Of a stretch of 64,000 bases of DNA, positions 26,917 through 36,056 are shown piece after piece (positions within the stretch are counted from its first letter, which is position 1; each line of letters opens with the position of its first letter). The stretch comes from Burkholderia cepacia ATCC 25416. Its GTDB lineage: Bacteria > Pseudomonadota > Gammaproteobacteria > Burkholderiales > Burkholderiaceae. The stretch spans positions 372,001 to 436,000 of the forward strand of contig NZ_CP012983.1 in NCBI RefSeq assembly GCF_001411495.1. The letters are read 5' to 3'. The notes beneath the pieces are model-generated. The model had not been told where the DNA came from, did not search any database, and saw nothing but the letters and a program-made list of their open reading frames with translations. The position numbers and the translations under genes are program-made.

Positions 26917-28083
26917 ATGAAAAACAAAAACGTCAACGTCAGCGTTATCGCTGTTGCCGCATTCGCCGCATCTTCGGCAGCAATGGCGCAGTCGTCGGTC
27001 ACCCTGTACGGCATGCTCGATTCGGGTATCGGCTACACCTCGAACATCAATGGCCACAAGCGGTTCGGCCTCGACGGCGGCGCCGTAGGTTCGAACAAGT
27101 GGGGCCTCAAGGGGGACGAAGACCTCGGCGGCGGCCTCAAGGCGGTATTCAAGATCGAAAACGGTTTCAATATCGGTACGGGCGGCATAAACGGCCAAGG
27201 GCCGATTGGTGCCACGCGTTCGTTGTTCAACCGCCAGGCATACGTCGGCATTGCTTCCGATCGGTACGGTACGCTGCGCATGGGGCGCCAGCTCGATGCC
27301 GTAACGGAAATGGTGCAGGGCCTGACGGGCGACGCCATTTCAGCGTCGACATTCTCGACCCCGGGCGACGTCGACAACAACGACAACACGACGAACCAGA
27401 ACAGCGCCGTGAAGTACATTTCGCCGGTCATCAACGGCTTCCAGGCTGAAGGCGCGTACTCGTTCGGCGGTGTTGCCGGTGCGATGGGTTCGGGGCAATC
27501 GTGGTCGGTGGCGGCGAACTACGCTCAAGGCGGCCTGACCGTCGCCGGCGGCTACTTCCGCGCGGCCAACCAGGGTGAGAACGGGTGGCAGAACGCAACG
27601 GCACAACCGGGTTTCGGTACCGCGCTGGGCTATCCGAGCTCGGGTTATAACGGTGGTAATGCGTTCAAGAGCGCGGGCATCGCCCAGATCGCAACTCAAT
27701 ACCAGATCGGTCCGTACACGGCGGGCTTGCGGTACTCGAATGCGCAGTACCAAGGCAACAACGGCCAGCCGTCGATCCACTTCAACGTGCTGGGTGCGCT
27801 CCTGCAGTACCAGGTCACCCCGGCGTTGTCGCTGGCCACCGGGTACACGTATGTCTACGGTTCCGCAGCCACACCCAGCCAGGCTGCCGAAGGCCGCACG
27901 ATGGCTTCGATCAACCAGGCGTCGCTCGGTGCCATGTACGCGCTGTCGAAGCGCACGTCGGTTTACGCCGTGGGCGCCTACGTCCATGCCCAGGGCGCTC
28001 AGGCTTCGGCTGCCGACTTTGGCAACACCTCATCGGGCGGTAACCAGGTTCAGGTCAACATCGGCATGCACCATAGCTTCTGA
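26917..28083 (+). CDS. outer-membrane porin, Burkholderia/Neisseria (Gram-neg porin) type
   Basis: A 388-residue trimeric beta-barrel porin. The signal peptide is residues 1-24, cleaved after AMA. The mature protein opens QSSVTLYGMLDSGIGYTSN, the hallmark of this family, and contains KWGLKGDEDLGGGLKAVFKIENGF and YVGIASDRYGTLRMGRQ. It ends in an aromatic-terminated strand with final Phe (NIGMHHSF), as needed for BAM insertion. The ATG at 26917 is the one that gives a proper signal peptide. Monocistronic; two stem-loops follow the stop. Confidence 0.95.
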   Translation: MKNKNVNVSVIAVAAFAASSAAMAQSSVTLYGMLDSGIGYTSNINGHKRFGLDGGAVGSNKWGLKGDEDLGGGLKAVFKIENGFNIGTGGINGQGPIGATRSLFNRQAYVGIASDRYGTLRMGRQLDAVTEMVQGLTGDAISASTFSTPGDVDNNDNTTNQNSAVKYISPVINGFQAEGAYSFGGVAGAMGSGQSWSVAANYAQGGLTVAGGYFRAANQGENGWQNATAQPGFGTALGYPSSGYNGGNAFKSAGIAQIATQYQIGPYTAGLRYSNAQYQGNNGQPSIHFNVLGALLQYQVTPALSLATGYTYVYGSAATPSQAAEGRTMASINQASLGAMYALSKRTSVYAVGAYVHAQGAQASAADFGNTSSGGNQVQVNIGMHHSF

Positions 28084-28166
28084 TCTTCAAATTGCAGGCC
28101 CGGAAGCCCGGAGTAGTGGGTGCAATACGCCGGGCTGGCAGCATTCTGGTGGTTCCATATGACCAT

Positions 28167-28221
28167 GAGCGCTCGGATCGTCAACGATTCGAGCGTTCAT
28201 GGCAGACGGCCGCAAGCGGCC
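28167..28221 (+). terminator. tandem stem-loops downstream of the porin gene
   Basis: Left arm 28167-28180 pairs with right arm 28185-28198 over 14 base pairs around a TCAA loop. Two of the pairs would be G-U in a plus-strand transcript but mismatched in a minus-strand one, so plus is favoured. A second hairpin, CGGCCGC-AA-GCGGCCG, follows at 28207-28222. There is no U-run, so this may be a 3'-UTR stabiliser or a Rho-dependent end. The remainder of 28084-28745 shows no gene. Confidence 0.45.
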
Positions 28222-28745
28222 GGGGCGCAGCTGGCCGCCCGATCTCGAGTCTCGTCCGACGGATCGCCCGGACTTCACGGCAGCCGTGGACGGGTTCCAT
28301 TCCTCCATGAGCGCCGCCGCCGGTCCATGCGACGCCTTGTCACCCGCGTGTAACAAAAAGCCCTGCTGAAGCCGGGGGTGTCTCGGCCGCATTGACGGTT
28401 CACCCGCCCCGCAGCCGCTCGACTTGCCGTCCCGCAGCACGAATGTCGTCACGGCACTCAACTCTTCCACGAATCTGTCGTTAACTCAGGGCGGCTGCCT
28501 CCGAGTGGGCGGCGCTCCGGCGTCTGAACCCGCTGGACAAGGGATCGTCAAATGCGACGTCGCGGCTCATGTGCCACGCTCGCCGCCGCGACGCCTCACA
28601 CGATGGGTCAATGCCCCGTCTGCGAGTTCGATGAGTACGCAACCATTCGAGGCGAGCGAGATCGCACCGCGCCTGTCGCCGCGGGCGAGCCTGAAGGTTG
28701 CCGGATCGAAGCGCGCCGGCGAGGGCTTTTCGTCTTGGTTAGAGA

Positions 28746-31259
28746 ATGTATCCGAGCAGCTACGATGTTCCGATTGCGCGCCTCGTCGCGCGTCAGATTC
28801 TGTCCTGCATGCCCGCCACGCCGGTGCGGGAGGTCGCGCGACGCATGTTCATCGAGCGTTGCAGCTCGATCGTCGTGATGGAGGATGAACAGGTCGTCGG
28901 GATCTGGACCGAGCGCGATGCACTGTCGGCCGGCGACGATCCGCACGGGCTCGATCGGCCGGTCAGCGAGGTAATGAGCCATCCGGTGCTGACGCTCGAG
29001 GCCAACACGCCGCTGGGTGAGGCCGCGATGAAGTTCAAGCAGTCGGGCGTCCGGCACTTCGTGGTGGTCCGCGACAACGCCGCGATCGGCGTGCTGACGC
29101 AGACCGACGTCGTCGTGAACCAGGGGCCGGAGTTCTTCCTGCACCTGAAACCGATCGAATCGATCCGCGTCCATCCGCCCGTCGTGGTGTCCGAGCAGGT
29201 CGCGCTGCACGACGTTGTCACGCAGATGCGCACGCAACGAATCGATGCGATCCTGGTCGGCTACGACGACGGCGAGCACGGCATCCTGACCGAGCGGGAC
29301 ATCGTCCGGCTCCTGGCGGAAGGCGCGTCCCAGGGCGCGGTCGGGGTCTACGCGAGCAAGCCGCTGCAGATGCTGAGCGCGAAGCAGAGTTTGTATACAG
29401 CACAGCGCTTCATGACTGAGCACAATATGCGGCACGTCGGCATTCGGGACGAGGCGGGCAGGCTGACCGGGCTGCTCTGTTTCGCGGACGTGCTGCAGAG
29501 CATCGAGCATGAATACGCGAACGAGTTGCGCAGCGCCGTGCGCGAGCGCGACGAAGCGCTGGGTCTCGCGCGCTTCAACCTGCGCATGGCGGATCGGGTG
29601 TTCGAATCGGCGCTCGAAGGCATCATGGTGACCGATCGGCACGCGAGGATCGAGCGCGTCAACCAGGCCTTCACGCGCCTGACCGGGTACACCGCGGACG
29701 AAGTGATCGGGCGCAACCCGGGCCTGCTGAGTTCCGGGCGCCAGACGCCGGATTTCTACAAGCAGCTGTGGCATTCGCTGACGACCGATGGCCACTGGCA
29801 AGGCGAAATCTGGAATCGCCGCAAGACCGGCGAGCTGTTTCTGGAATACCTGACGATCACCAGCATTCGCGACAACGATGACGAGATCTCGCACTATGCG
29901 GCGATCTTCTCCGACATCACGCAACGGCGTCAGGCGGAGGAGCGGCTGGGCTATCTCGCCACGCACGACGTGCTCACCGATCTCGCGAACCGGGCGCTGT
30001 TCGAGGAGCGGCTCGCGCACGCGATCGCTCACGCGAAGCGGCTCGGTCGCAAGGTCGCGGTGATGTACCTCGATCTCGACCGCTTCAAGCTGGTCAACGA
30101 TACGCTCGGCCACAACGCCGGCGACGAGGTGCTGAAGCAGGTCGCGGAGCGCATCGTCGCGTCGGTGCGCGCGAACGACACGGTGGCGCGCATGGGCGGT
30201 GACGAATTCGCGCTCGTGCTCGAGGAATTCGACGATGTTCGCGACGTCGGGCGCGTTGCACGCAAGCTGCTGGACGAAGTGGCGCGGGCGATCGATGTCG
30301 GCGGTCGCGAGATCTTCGTGACGCCGAGCATCGGCATCAGCATCTATCCGGACGACGGCACCGAGGCGGAGCACCTGATCCTGCTCGCGGACCAGGCGAT
30401 GTATGGCGCGAAGAGCCGCGGCAGGAACGTGTTCCAGTTCTTCGAGAGCAAGATGACGTCGTCGGCGATGGAGCAGCTGGAGACGCTCGGCGAGCTGCAC
30501 CGCGCGCTCGAGCAGAACGAATTCCGGCTGTTCTACCAGCCGCAATACGATCTGGCCAGCGGCCGGATCGTCGGCGTGGAGGCGCTGCTGCGCTGGCTGC
30601 ATCCACGCAAGGGCCTGGTGCCGCCGGGCGACTTCATCGGGCTGGCTGAGCGGTCGGCGCTGATCGTCCCGATCGGCCGGTGGGTGCTGCGCGAAGCCTG
30701 CCGACAGGCGCGCCGCTGGCTCGACGAGGGTTTCGAGTTCGGGCGGGTGTCGGTGAACGTGTCGGCGCGGCAGTGCTTTACCGACCATTTCCTCAGCGAC
30801 CTGACGACCATCCTCAGCGAAACCGCGTTGCCGGCCGAATGCCTGCAGCTCGAGTTGCTCGAAAGCATGGCGATGAACACCCGCGAGGAAATCGGCATCC
30901 TGCTGCGCGAACTGGCGACACGGGGGATCAGCCTGGCGATCGACGATTTCGGTACGGGCTATTCGTCGCTGGTGTACCTGAAGGATCTGCCCGTCGATAC
31001 GCTGAAGATCGATCGGTCGTTCCTGACGGACTGCGGTTCGGGCAGCACGGATGATGCAATCGTGCGCGCGATCGTTGCGATGGGGCGCGCGCTGGGGCTC
31101 GATGTCGTGATGGAGGGCGTCGAGACGGAGAAGCAGCTCGCGTTCCTGCAGGAAATCGGCTGCCACCAGGTGCAGGGGTTTCTGTTCGCGCGGCCGCAGC
31201 CTGCTGAACAGCTGGCCGGGATCTCGTCGCGTCGCGGTGTTGAGTTGCTGACCGAGTGA
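28746..31259 (+). CDS. CBS-PAS-GGDEF-EAL cyclic-di-GMP turnover protein
   Basis: An 837-residue soluble signalling protein. Residues 10-125 and 140-255 are two CBS pairs (ERCSSIVVMEDEQVVGIWTE and similar), 280-395 a PAS domain (MVTDRHARIERVNQAFTRLTGY), 400-565 a GGDEF domain with intact GGDEF (484-488) and an RxxD inhibitory site, RAND (475-478), five residues before it. From 575 on comes an EAL domain with EAL (612-614) and DDFGTGYSS. Both catalytic motifs are complete, so it could make and degrade c-di-GMP. CBS domains usually bind adenine nucleotides, which would tie the output to energy state (inference). No membrane segment. Monocistronic. Confidence 0.95.
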   Translation: MYPSSYDVPIARLVARQILSCMPATPVREVARRMFIERCSSIVVMEDEQVVGIWTERDALSAGDDPHGLDRPVSEVMSHPVLTLEANTPLGEAAMKFKQSGVRHFVVVRDNAAIGVLTQTDVVVNQGPEFFLHLKPIESIRVHPPVVVSEQVALHDVVTQMRTQRIDAILVGYDDGEHGILTERDIVRLLAEGASQGAVGVYASKPLQMLSAKQSLYTAQRFMTEHNMRHVGIRDEAGRLTGLLCFADVLQSIEHEYANELRSAVRERDEALGLARFNLRMADRVFESALEGIMVTDRHARIERVNQAFTRLTGYTADEVIGRNPGLLSSGRQTPDFYKQLWHSLTTDGHWQGEIWNRRKTGELFLEYLTITSIRDNDDEISHYAAIFSDITQRRQAEERLGYLATHDVLTDLANRALFEERLAHAIAHAKRLGRKVAVMYLDLDRFKLVNDTLGHNAGDEVLKQVAERIVASVRANDTVARMGGDEFALVLEEFDDVRDVGRVARKLLDEVARAIDVGGREIFVTPSIGISIYPDDGTEAEHLILLADQAMYGAKSRGRNVFQFFESKMTSSAMEQLETLGELHRALEQNEFRLFYQPQYDLASGRIVGVEALLRWLHPRKGLVPPGDFIGLAERSALIVPIGRWVLREACRQARRWLDEGFEFGRVSVNVSARQCFTDHFLSDLTTILSETALPAECLQLELLESMAMNTREEIGILLRELATRGISLAIDDFGTGYSSLVYLKDLPVDTLKIDRSFLTDCGSGSTDDAIVRAIVAMGRALGLDVVMEGVETEKQLAFLQEIGCHQVQGFLFARPQPAEQLAGISSRRGVELLTE

Positions 31260-31279
31260 GGCGGTGGGGTATCGATATG

Positions 31280-32320
31280 TCAGCAGCCGAGGTTTCCCGC
31301 GATCGCGCTACTGCCGCTTTTGAACGACAGCATGTCCGTCACCTTGCCGGTATAAAAATCGACGATTTCACCGCCATGCGTCAGCAGCCGGTCGCCGAAC
31401 CAATCTGCTGCCAGTCGCGCGGGCGGCCCACGGTGACGTTGAATGGCATGTTCGACCGCACCGGTATGTGCGTCGATCACCAGATCCTCGCCCCAATTGC
31501 AGCGTGCCGTTTCCGGCAAGGGTAAGCACAAATGGCTGCCACTCTCGTTAAACAGGATGTTGGCCGAGCGAACCTCGCCAAATTCGCCAATATCGCGCGA
31601 CCATACCACCGAGCCATTCCGGTCACAGCACAGCAATTGATTGGTATCGCTCGCGACGAACATGACCGACCCATCGCGCGCAAAGCGCAGGCGCTTGACC
31701 TTGCCGCCCGCCGGGAGATTGACCTTATTGATCTCGCCGCTGCGGCAATTCACGGTCAGCACCGAATTCCCGGTTCGTTCGTCTGGAGCCCAAAGGAGTC
31801 CGTCGACCGGATCCACGTCGCCGAAACGTGCATCGAAATCACGCGCGACAGGATCGCCATGCTCGCCGGTGTCCAGATCGATCACCACCGGACGGCCTTT
31901 GTCATTGCTCTTGAAGGCGCTTACCAGCGCATAGCGCCCGGACGGATCCAGGCGCGTCCAGAACGACAGAAACTTGTCGGTCTGATGCAGGACGGTGCCA
32001 TCGGCAACTACGGTCAAGCGGCTGCGGTTGGTATTGCGTGCGACTATCCACGACGCCGATGCCAATGCAAGGCGACGGCCGTCGCGCGATACATCACACA
32101 CCGTATCGTCCGTCTGCGCGCCGGCGATCGATGTAATCGTTTTCGAATCACGGTCGTATTGCACTAACGCCGGCTCGGGAAGGAAAGCGTCAGTTTGGTC
32201 GAAGAACACGAGACCGCGGGGTACATCGATGTACACAAGTAACTCCGGCAAGAAATGCGCAAAAGACGTGTCGATCGCGATTGTTTGGGTTAGAAGTGAC
32301 GCCTTGAGTCGGCGGATCAT
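31280..32320 (-). CDS. beta-propeller-like protein of unknown function
   Basis: A 346-residue protein without a signal peptide. Repeated short blades are visible, with DxxSG/DRDG-type turns: DVSRDGRRLALASA, LDPSGRYALVSAF, FARDGSVMFVASD, LFNESGSHLCLPL. This spacing suggests a WD40/YncE-like propeller. No enzymatic motif is seen. It converges with the GGDEF-EAL gene with a 20-base gap; a functional link is not shown. G+C is slightly below its neighbours. The 257 bases after it, up to the ABC-F stop, hold nothing recognisable. Confidence 0.7.
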   Translation of the reverse strand: MIRRLKASLLTQTIAIDTSFAHFLPELLVYIDVPRGLVFFDQTDAFLPEPALVQYDRDSKTITSIAGAQTDDTVCDVSRDGRRLALASASWIVARNTNRSRLTVVADGTVLHQTDKFLSFWTRLDPSGRYALVSAFKSNDKGRPVVIDLDTGEHGDPVARDFDARFGDVDPVDGLLWAPDERTGNSVLTVNCRSGEINKVNLPAGGKVKRLRFARDGSVMFVASDTNQLLCCDRNGSVVWSRDIGEFGEVRSANILFNESGSHLCLPLPETARCNWGEDLVIDAHTGAVEHAIQRHRGPPARLAADWFGDRLLTHGGEIVDFYTGKVTDMLSFKSGSSAIAGNLGC

Positions 32321-32577
32321 GTCCTGATTATCAACAGACTGGCCCGTGGCGTCGAGCGATTGGTCGTGGGCGGCTGGTCGGAGCTGGTTGACCGTGGTCG
32401 ACCCGAAAGCGACACTCGAGCTTTTCGATATCGGCCATTCGTTCGATCAGAACGTGAAGCGGGTGTGGAATCGCAGGATACTGGCGGCGGGCGGCACCAA
32501 GAGGCACCGCACCAGTCTCTGCCTATAGCCAGTCAGACGTCGCCGCGCTGCTGCGAACCGTACCCGTCACATACGCC

Positions 32578-34302
32578 TTAAAGCCCAAGCTCCCGTTCCA
32601 GTTGCCGCATTTCTTCCCGCCACTGTTCCTGCAGTCGCGGCTTTTGATGTTTGGGCTTGCGTACGAGTTCTGCCGCCAGCAAGGTCTCCAACTGACACCA
32701 CCGTTGCCACAGTGCCTCAGCGTCACTGCTGGTGGATTGAACGCCGGTGTGGTTCCGTGTGGTCGGAATCTGCTCGGGTACAGCGGGCTCACGAGATGTG
32801 AACAAATTTCGATACGCGCTTTCCGCATCCGGCAATTCCTGCAAGCGCCCGTTATGGATTGCCCAGAAGCGATTGCAACTGTGCTCGATCAATTCGCGGT
32901 CGTGCGAAACCAGGATGAAACCGCCATCGAACGCCGCCAGTGCGGCAGCAAGTTCGCGCTTACCTTCCATATCCAGGTGATTGGTCGGCTCGTCGAGCCA
33001 CAACAGGTGGTAGCTCGCCATGGACAGCGCGAGAAAGAGCAGACGAGCCCGCTCGCCGCCACTGAGCGTGGCGACGGTCTGACCATGGCGGACATACGCA
33101 AACCCGGCGGAAATCAAAGCCTGCCGTCGCTCTCTGTCTCCGACGGGCGCGAATTTATATAGAGCGTCAGACAAAGTGGCGTCGTCGGCCAGTTGATGCA
33201 ATGACTGATCGTAGTAGGCGATGCGTGCGGCCGGATGATAACGCCAACCCATGCGCGCTTCCCCCCGCTGCAGATCGCTCCAGCACTGGCGCAGCAACGA
33301 GGATTTGCCCGTGCCATTGCTGCCCAGGACCGCGACCTTGTCACCTGGCCTCAACCACAAATCGTGAACCTCAAACAGGATCGGTTCGTCCGCCTGGGCG
33401 CGTACATGCAGCCCTTCGAAGGCCATCAGACGGTCAGCCGCAAATGGCCTCCCTTGTAGCTTCAAGCGCCACGGGCTGCCGCGACTCACAAAGGTCTGGT
33501 CTTCCTTTAGTTTTTCGACACGCCTTTGCATGGACTTGGCTTGGCGCGACAGTTTCTCGTTGTCGTGCTCGCGCCCCCAGATGGCCAGACGTTTGCTGCT
33601 GGCGGCCAGCCGGTCTATCTCGCTTTGCTCGCCTGCATGACGCGCCTGTGCCGTTGCATCGGCCTCAGCCAACGCGACCAGGGCCCGGCTGCACGGCATA
33701 TCGAAACTATACAAGCGCTGATCGCGCAGAATCCAGCTTCTGTTGCTGAGGCTGTCCAGAAGTCGCGCGTCGTGCGATACCAGGATGAAGCCCCCCTGCC
33801 AGCGGCGCAGGAAATTTTCCAGCCACAACAACGAGGGTAGATCCAGATGATTGCTTGGTTCATCAAGCAACAGCAGATTCGGCTGCGCAAGTACGGCACG
33901 TCCCAACAGCAAACGCGTGTGCTGACCGCCGCTCAGGTCGGAAACGGGTATGTCCGCCGCAGTGGCCAGCTCTAAATCGTCCAGTAGACTGTCTACCCGC
34001 CAATGCTCGGCCCGTTGCCCGCCGACGCTCTTCAGCAACGCCTCTCGCGTCGTCAGGTCGGCAAGTCTTGGCGGTAGATGCTGCTCGACGTGTTGCAGGC
34101 GGCACATTGCCGCATATTGCACGCTACCGACACCGGGTTCGCGGCTGCCCGCCAATACATCAAGCAGGCTGGTCTTGCCGCAGCCGTTGTGGCCGATCAG
34201 GCCGATGCGGTCGCCAAGTTTTACAGTAAAGGTAAGATCCTGGAATAGCGGGCCATGGCCGGTTTCCAGTTGCAAGGAAAGTGCGGAAATCAGGGTTGTC
34301 AT
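32578..34302 (-). CDS. ABC-F family ATPase (ribosome-associated, possible antibiotic-resistance type)
   Basis: A 574-residue soluble protein with two ABC domains in one chain and no membrane segment. Domain 1: Walker A GHNGCGKTS (37-45), LSGGQ (123-127), Walker B LLLLDEPSNHLD. Domain 2: Walker A GSNGTGKSS (327-335), LSGGE (413-417), Walker B LLWLDEPTNHLD. A charged linker at about 215-290 is the P-site-tRNA-interacting region of ABC-F proteins. The family binds the ribosomal E site and either aids translation or displaces antibiotics. The start at 34302 is chosen because the domain begins there. A leader ORF with a strong ribosome site lies 110 bases upstream, as in regulated resistance ABC-F genes. 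Confidence 0.93.
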   Translation of the reverse strand: MTTLISALSLQLETGHGPLFQDLTFTVKLGDRIGLIGHNGCGKTSLLDVLAGSREPGVGSVQYAAMCRLQHVEQHLPPRLADLTTREALLKSVGGQRAEHWRVDSLLDDLELATAADIPVSDLSGGQHTRLLLGRAVLAQPNLLLLDEPSNHLDLPSLLWLENFLRRWQGGFILVSHDARLLDSLSNRSWILRDQRLYSFDMPCSRALVALAEADATAQARHAGEQSEIDRLAASSKRLAIWGREHDNEKLSRQAKSMQRRVEKLKEDQTFVSRGSPWRLKLQGRPFAADRLMAFEGLHVRAQADEPILFEVHDLWLRPGDKVAVLGSNGTGKSSLLRQCWSDLQRGEARMGWRYHPAARIAYYDQSLHQLADDATLSDALYKFAPVGDRERRQALISAGFAYVRHGQTVATLSGGERARLLFLALSMASYHLLWLDEPTNHLDMEGKRELAAALAAFDGGFILVSHDRELIEHSCNRFWAIHNGRLQELPDAESAYRNLFTSREPAVPEQIPTTRNHTGVQSTSSDAEALWQRWCQLETLLAAELVRKPKHQKPRLQEQWREEMRQLERELGL

Positions 34303-34322
34303 GCTCTTGCTCTCGTTTTTTC

Positions 34323-34338
34323 GGGACGTGTTCGTCCC
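34323..34338 (-). promoter_or_regulatory. hairpin between leader ORF and ABC-F start
   Basis: In the minus-strand transcript GGGACG-AACA-CGTCCC forms a perfect 6-bp stem with a 4-base loop, 20 bases before the ABC-F ATG. It is followed by an A-run, so it is not an intrinsic terminator. Its place just before the weak ribosome site (GAGAGCAAGAGC) suggests a structure that could affect translation. A second short inverted repeat, GAGTC/GACTC, lies upstream of it. Confidence 0.45.
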
Positions 34339-34412
34339 TGTCAACAGGAGCGCTGGCGACAACTTTGGAGTCGAGAAAGGACTCGGAAGGAGAAAGCTTT
34401 GCTCAGACCGGG

Positions 34413-34499
34413 TTATCGCAGCGCGATGGAACTCAGGCAAGAGCAGGCGAATGTGCTGAACAAATGTGCCAACATCAGTGGGCGCATGAGCAAAACCAT
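34413..34499 (-). CDS. putative leader peptide upstream of the ABC-F gene
   Basis: A 28-codon ORF opening with MVLLMRPLMLAHLF and ending SSIALR, closed by TAA. It is preceded by AAAAAAGGAGG with a 4-base spacer, the best Shine-Dalgarno sequence in this part of the window. It stops 110 bases before the ABC-F ATG, on the same strand. Short, well-translated ORFs before resistance genes (erm, some ABC-F) sense antibiotic-stalled ribosomes. The very good ribosome site on so small an ORF, and its position, are the evidence; the regulatory role is inference. Confidence 0.6.
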   Translation of the reverse strand: MVLLMRPLMLAHLFSTFACSCLSSIALR

Positions 34500-34908
34500 A
34501 TTTACCTCCTTTTTTAAAAAGAGTTGGATGTAGCGGCGGAGTTTATCTCGGCTGACGTCGGTTATACAAGCCGTTATACAAGCCGCGGGAGTGACGGCTC
34601 GCAGTATCTTCCAAGAAAGATCGCGGCATGCTTCGCAGCAACTCGCTATTGGGCGGCCAATATTCGCTTTAAAGAACGTGTTCTGAGTGACTGCTCTTGG
34701 CTGCCGAACGCGGCCGGCCGCCGCCCTGTGACGCACGACCGGCGCAGATCGACCCGGAGCGGTCCTTCACAGTTCTCCAGAACGGACGTTCATGCGCGGT
34801 GGATAAGCATCCCCCAACTTTCCGCTCGTCAGAGCTATTCCAAAGAAGTTTAATGGCCATTTCTTCCAGCCGTCCCCGTCAAATCAAGCAAGGTAACGGT
34901 CGACAAAG
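34500..34908. other. intergenic region between the ABC-F leader and the membrane-protein pair
   Basis: 409 bases without a supportable gene. It should hold the promoter of the ABC-F transcript near the A/T-rich 34510-34600, and it carries copy 2 of the dispersed sequence at 34748-34766. Open frames here lack ribosome sites. Confidence 0.45.
34748..34766 (+). repeat. dispersed intergenic sequence, copy 2
   Basis: ATCGACCCGGAGCGGTCCT. Differs from copy 1 (12188-12206) at two positions and from copy 3 (36455-36473) at two. Surrounding bases (a GAACG and an ACGTTC element about 15-30 bases downstream) also recall the other copies, but only weakly. Confidence 0.5.
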
Positions 34909-35520
34909 TCATCCCAGCCGCCGAATTCGTTTAAGCTCATCAGGCGTCAACTGTAGGATTGACTGCGCGTCGATCATCTCCTGCTTTCCACCGGATTGGG
35001 AATGCGCTTCAACTGCCCGATTAGAGTAGCCCAGACGCCTTCCGAGCAATCCAAGTCCGAACGGGACGCTGGCAATCGCGGCGGCGATCCCGATAACCTG
35101 CAGGTAAGCAGCCGGATCTCGTTCACCACCCAAGCCCATCGTAAGGAGGGTGCCACAAGCCGAAAAAGTACAAATGCCCGCTACGAGATAGCTACCAAAC
35201 CAGCTGTACATTCCAGCAGGACGTACGAGATAGACTGACCCATCTGTGACGTTTCGAATGCCGTAGACATCTACGCGGTTGCCTTGACGAATGCCTGCCA
35301 CTTCTACCGCATCCCCCTCCGCGATGAACAGCGTACTAGGGTCGAAGGAGTTAAGCGTGAGCGGCGTATCAACACCATCAAGGACGAGCACGACATACTG
35401 GCTGCTGACTTCAGTCAGGTTAAGGTTATCTACTCCGATGATGTGCTCAGTGGTCACCGTAAGCTGCTCGATGGCTCGAGCACGACCCGAGATCAGTTTC
35501 ATTGGTGGAAGGGAATTCAT
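34909..35520 (-). CDS. membrane protein of unknown function, second gene of a coupled pair
   Basis: A 203-residue protein. Residues 1-100 are a beta-rich soluble part (FIAEGDAVEVAGIRQGNRVDVYGIRN, OB-like in spacing), followed by two membrane helices (about 105-135 and 140-165) and a charged tail. The start overlaps the stop of the preceding gene by four bases (ATGA), so the two are translationally coupled. The partner has a similar plan: soluble N-terminal region, then two helices. I do not recognise the family. The base composition is well below that of the core genes. Confidence 0.8.
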   Translation of the reverse strand: MNSLPPMKLISGRARAIEQLTVTTEHIIGVDNLNLTEVSSQYVVLVLDGVDTPLTLNSFDPSTLFIAEGDAVEVAGIRQGNRVDVYGIRNVTDGSVYLVRPAGMYSWFGSYLVAGICTFSACGTLLTMGLGGERDPAAYLQVIGIAAAIASVPFGLGLLGRRLGYSNRAVEAHSQSGGKQEMIDAQSILQLTPDELKRIRRLG

Positions 35521-36056
35521 GCTTTCTTAGCCGCAAAATGCCTTGATGCATGTCGATAGCTGAACTCGGCACATAGACGATGAGGTGCGAATGCAGTCAC
35601 GATACGAACTATAGACAGAAGCCCTCCTCCAAACCCCAAGAAACCGACTAAAGCCGAGATCAAAAGCGCAATCGAATAAAAAAAACCGCCGATCCTCGAC
35701 AACAGATTGTCGCCACCACCAAGGATCAGATATCCGAGTGGCCACATCAATCCGAGCGATACGATAAAAATCAGCGTGGCCCATAGCCCCTGTCGCAACC
35801 AACTTTTCGGAGCAAGCTCGAATCCGTCGCCGATAAGCCAGCTCACGCCGTTGTTGCTCCTTGTACGATAGGCCATGCCATATACCCGCGAACCGGTGTT
35901 TGCCCGAGCGATTTGCTTGTGAATCGCAGCGAACTCCCCGGGATCGCAAAAATAGTAGTGTCCGGCCACCTCAATCCGGTACAGACAGGGTAGCGAGTCC
36001 CCCCCCAGTTTCACTAGACCAGTGTCGACTCGACCAAGGATGCCTTCGATTTTCAT
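35517..36056 (-). CDS. membrane protein of unknown function, first gene of a coupled pair
   Basis: A 179-residue protein. The N-terminal 85 residues are soluble (GRVDTGLVKLGGDSLPCLYRIEVAGHYYFCDPGEF, then GSRVYGMAYRT), followed by two strongly hydrophobic segments (QGLWATLIFIVSLGLMWPLGYLIL and FFYSIALLISALVGFLGFGGG). It shares its plan, and the VYG turn, with the next gene, so the pair may derive from duplication. No ribosome site is obvious. Function unknown; such pairs occur in secretion-linked and integrated islands. Confidence 0.78.
   Translation of the reverse strand: MKIEGILGRVDTGLVKLGGDSLPCLYRIEVAGHYYFCDPGEFAAIHKQIARANTGSRVYGMAYRTRSNNGVSWLIGDGFELAPKSWLRQGLWATLIFIVSLGLMWPLGYLILGGGDNLLSRIGGFFYSIALLISALVGFLGFGGGLLSIVRIVTAFAPHRLCAEFSYRHASRHFAAKKA

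Noticed and set aside
28608..31166. 852-codon minus-strand open frame
   Set aside because: Antisense shadow of the GGDEF-EAL gene; Arg/His/Gln-rich composition typical of the antisense of a GC-rich gene, with no motifs.
34909..36056. Toxin-immunity pair
   Set aside because: Both proteins have the same membrane plan and no toxin motif, so a two-component toxin reading is not supported.
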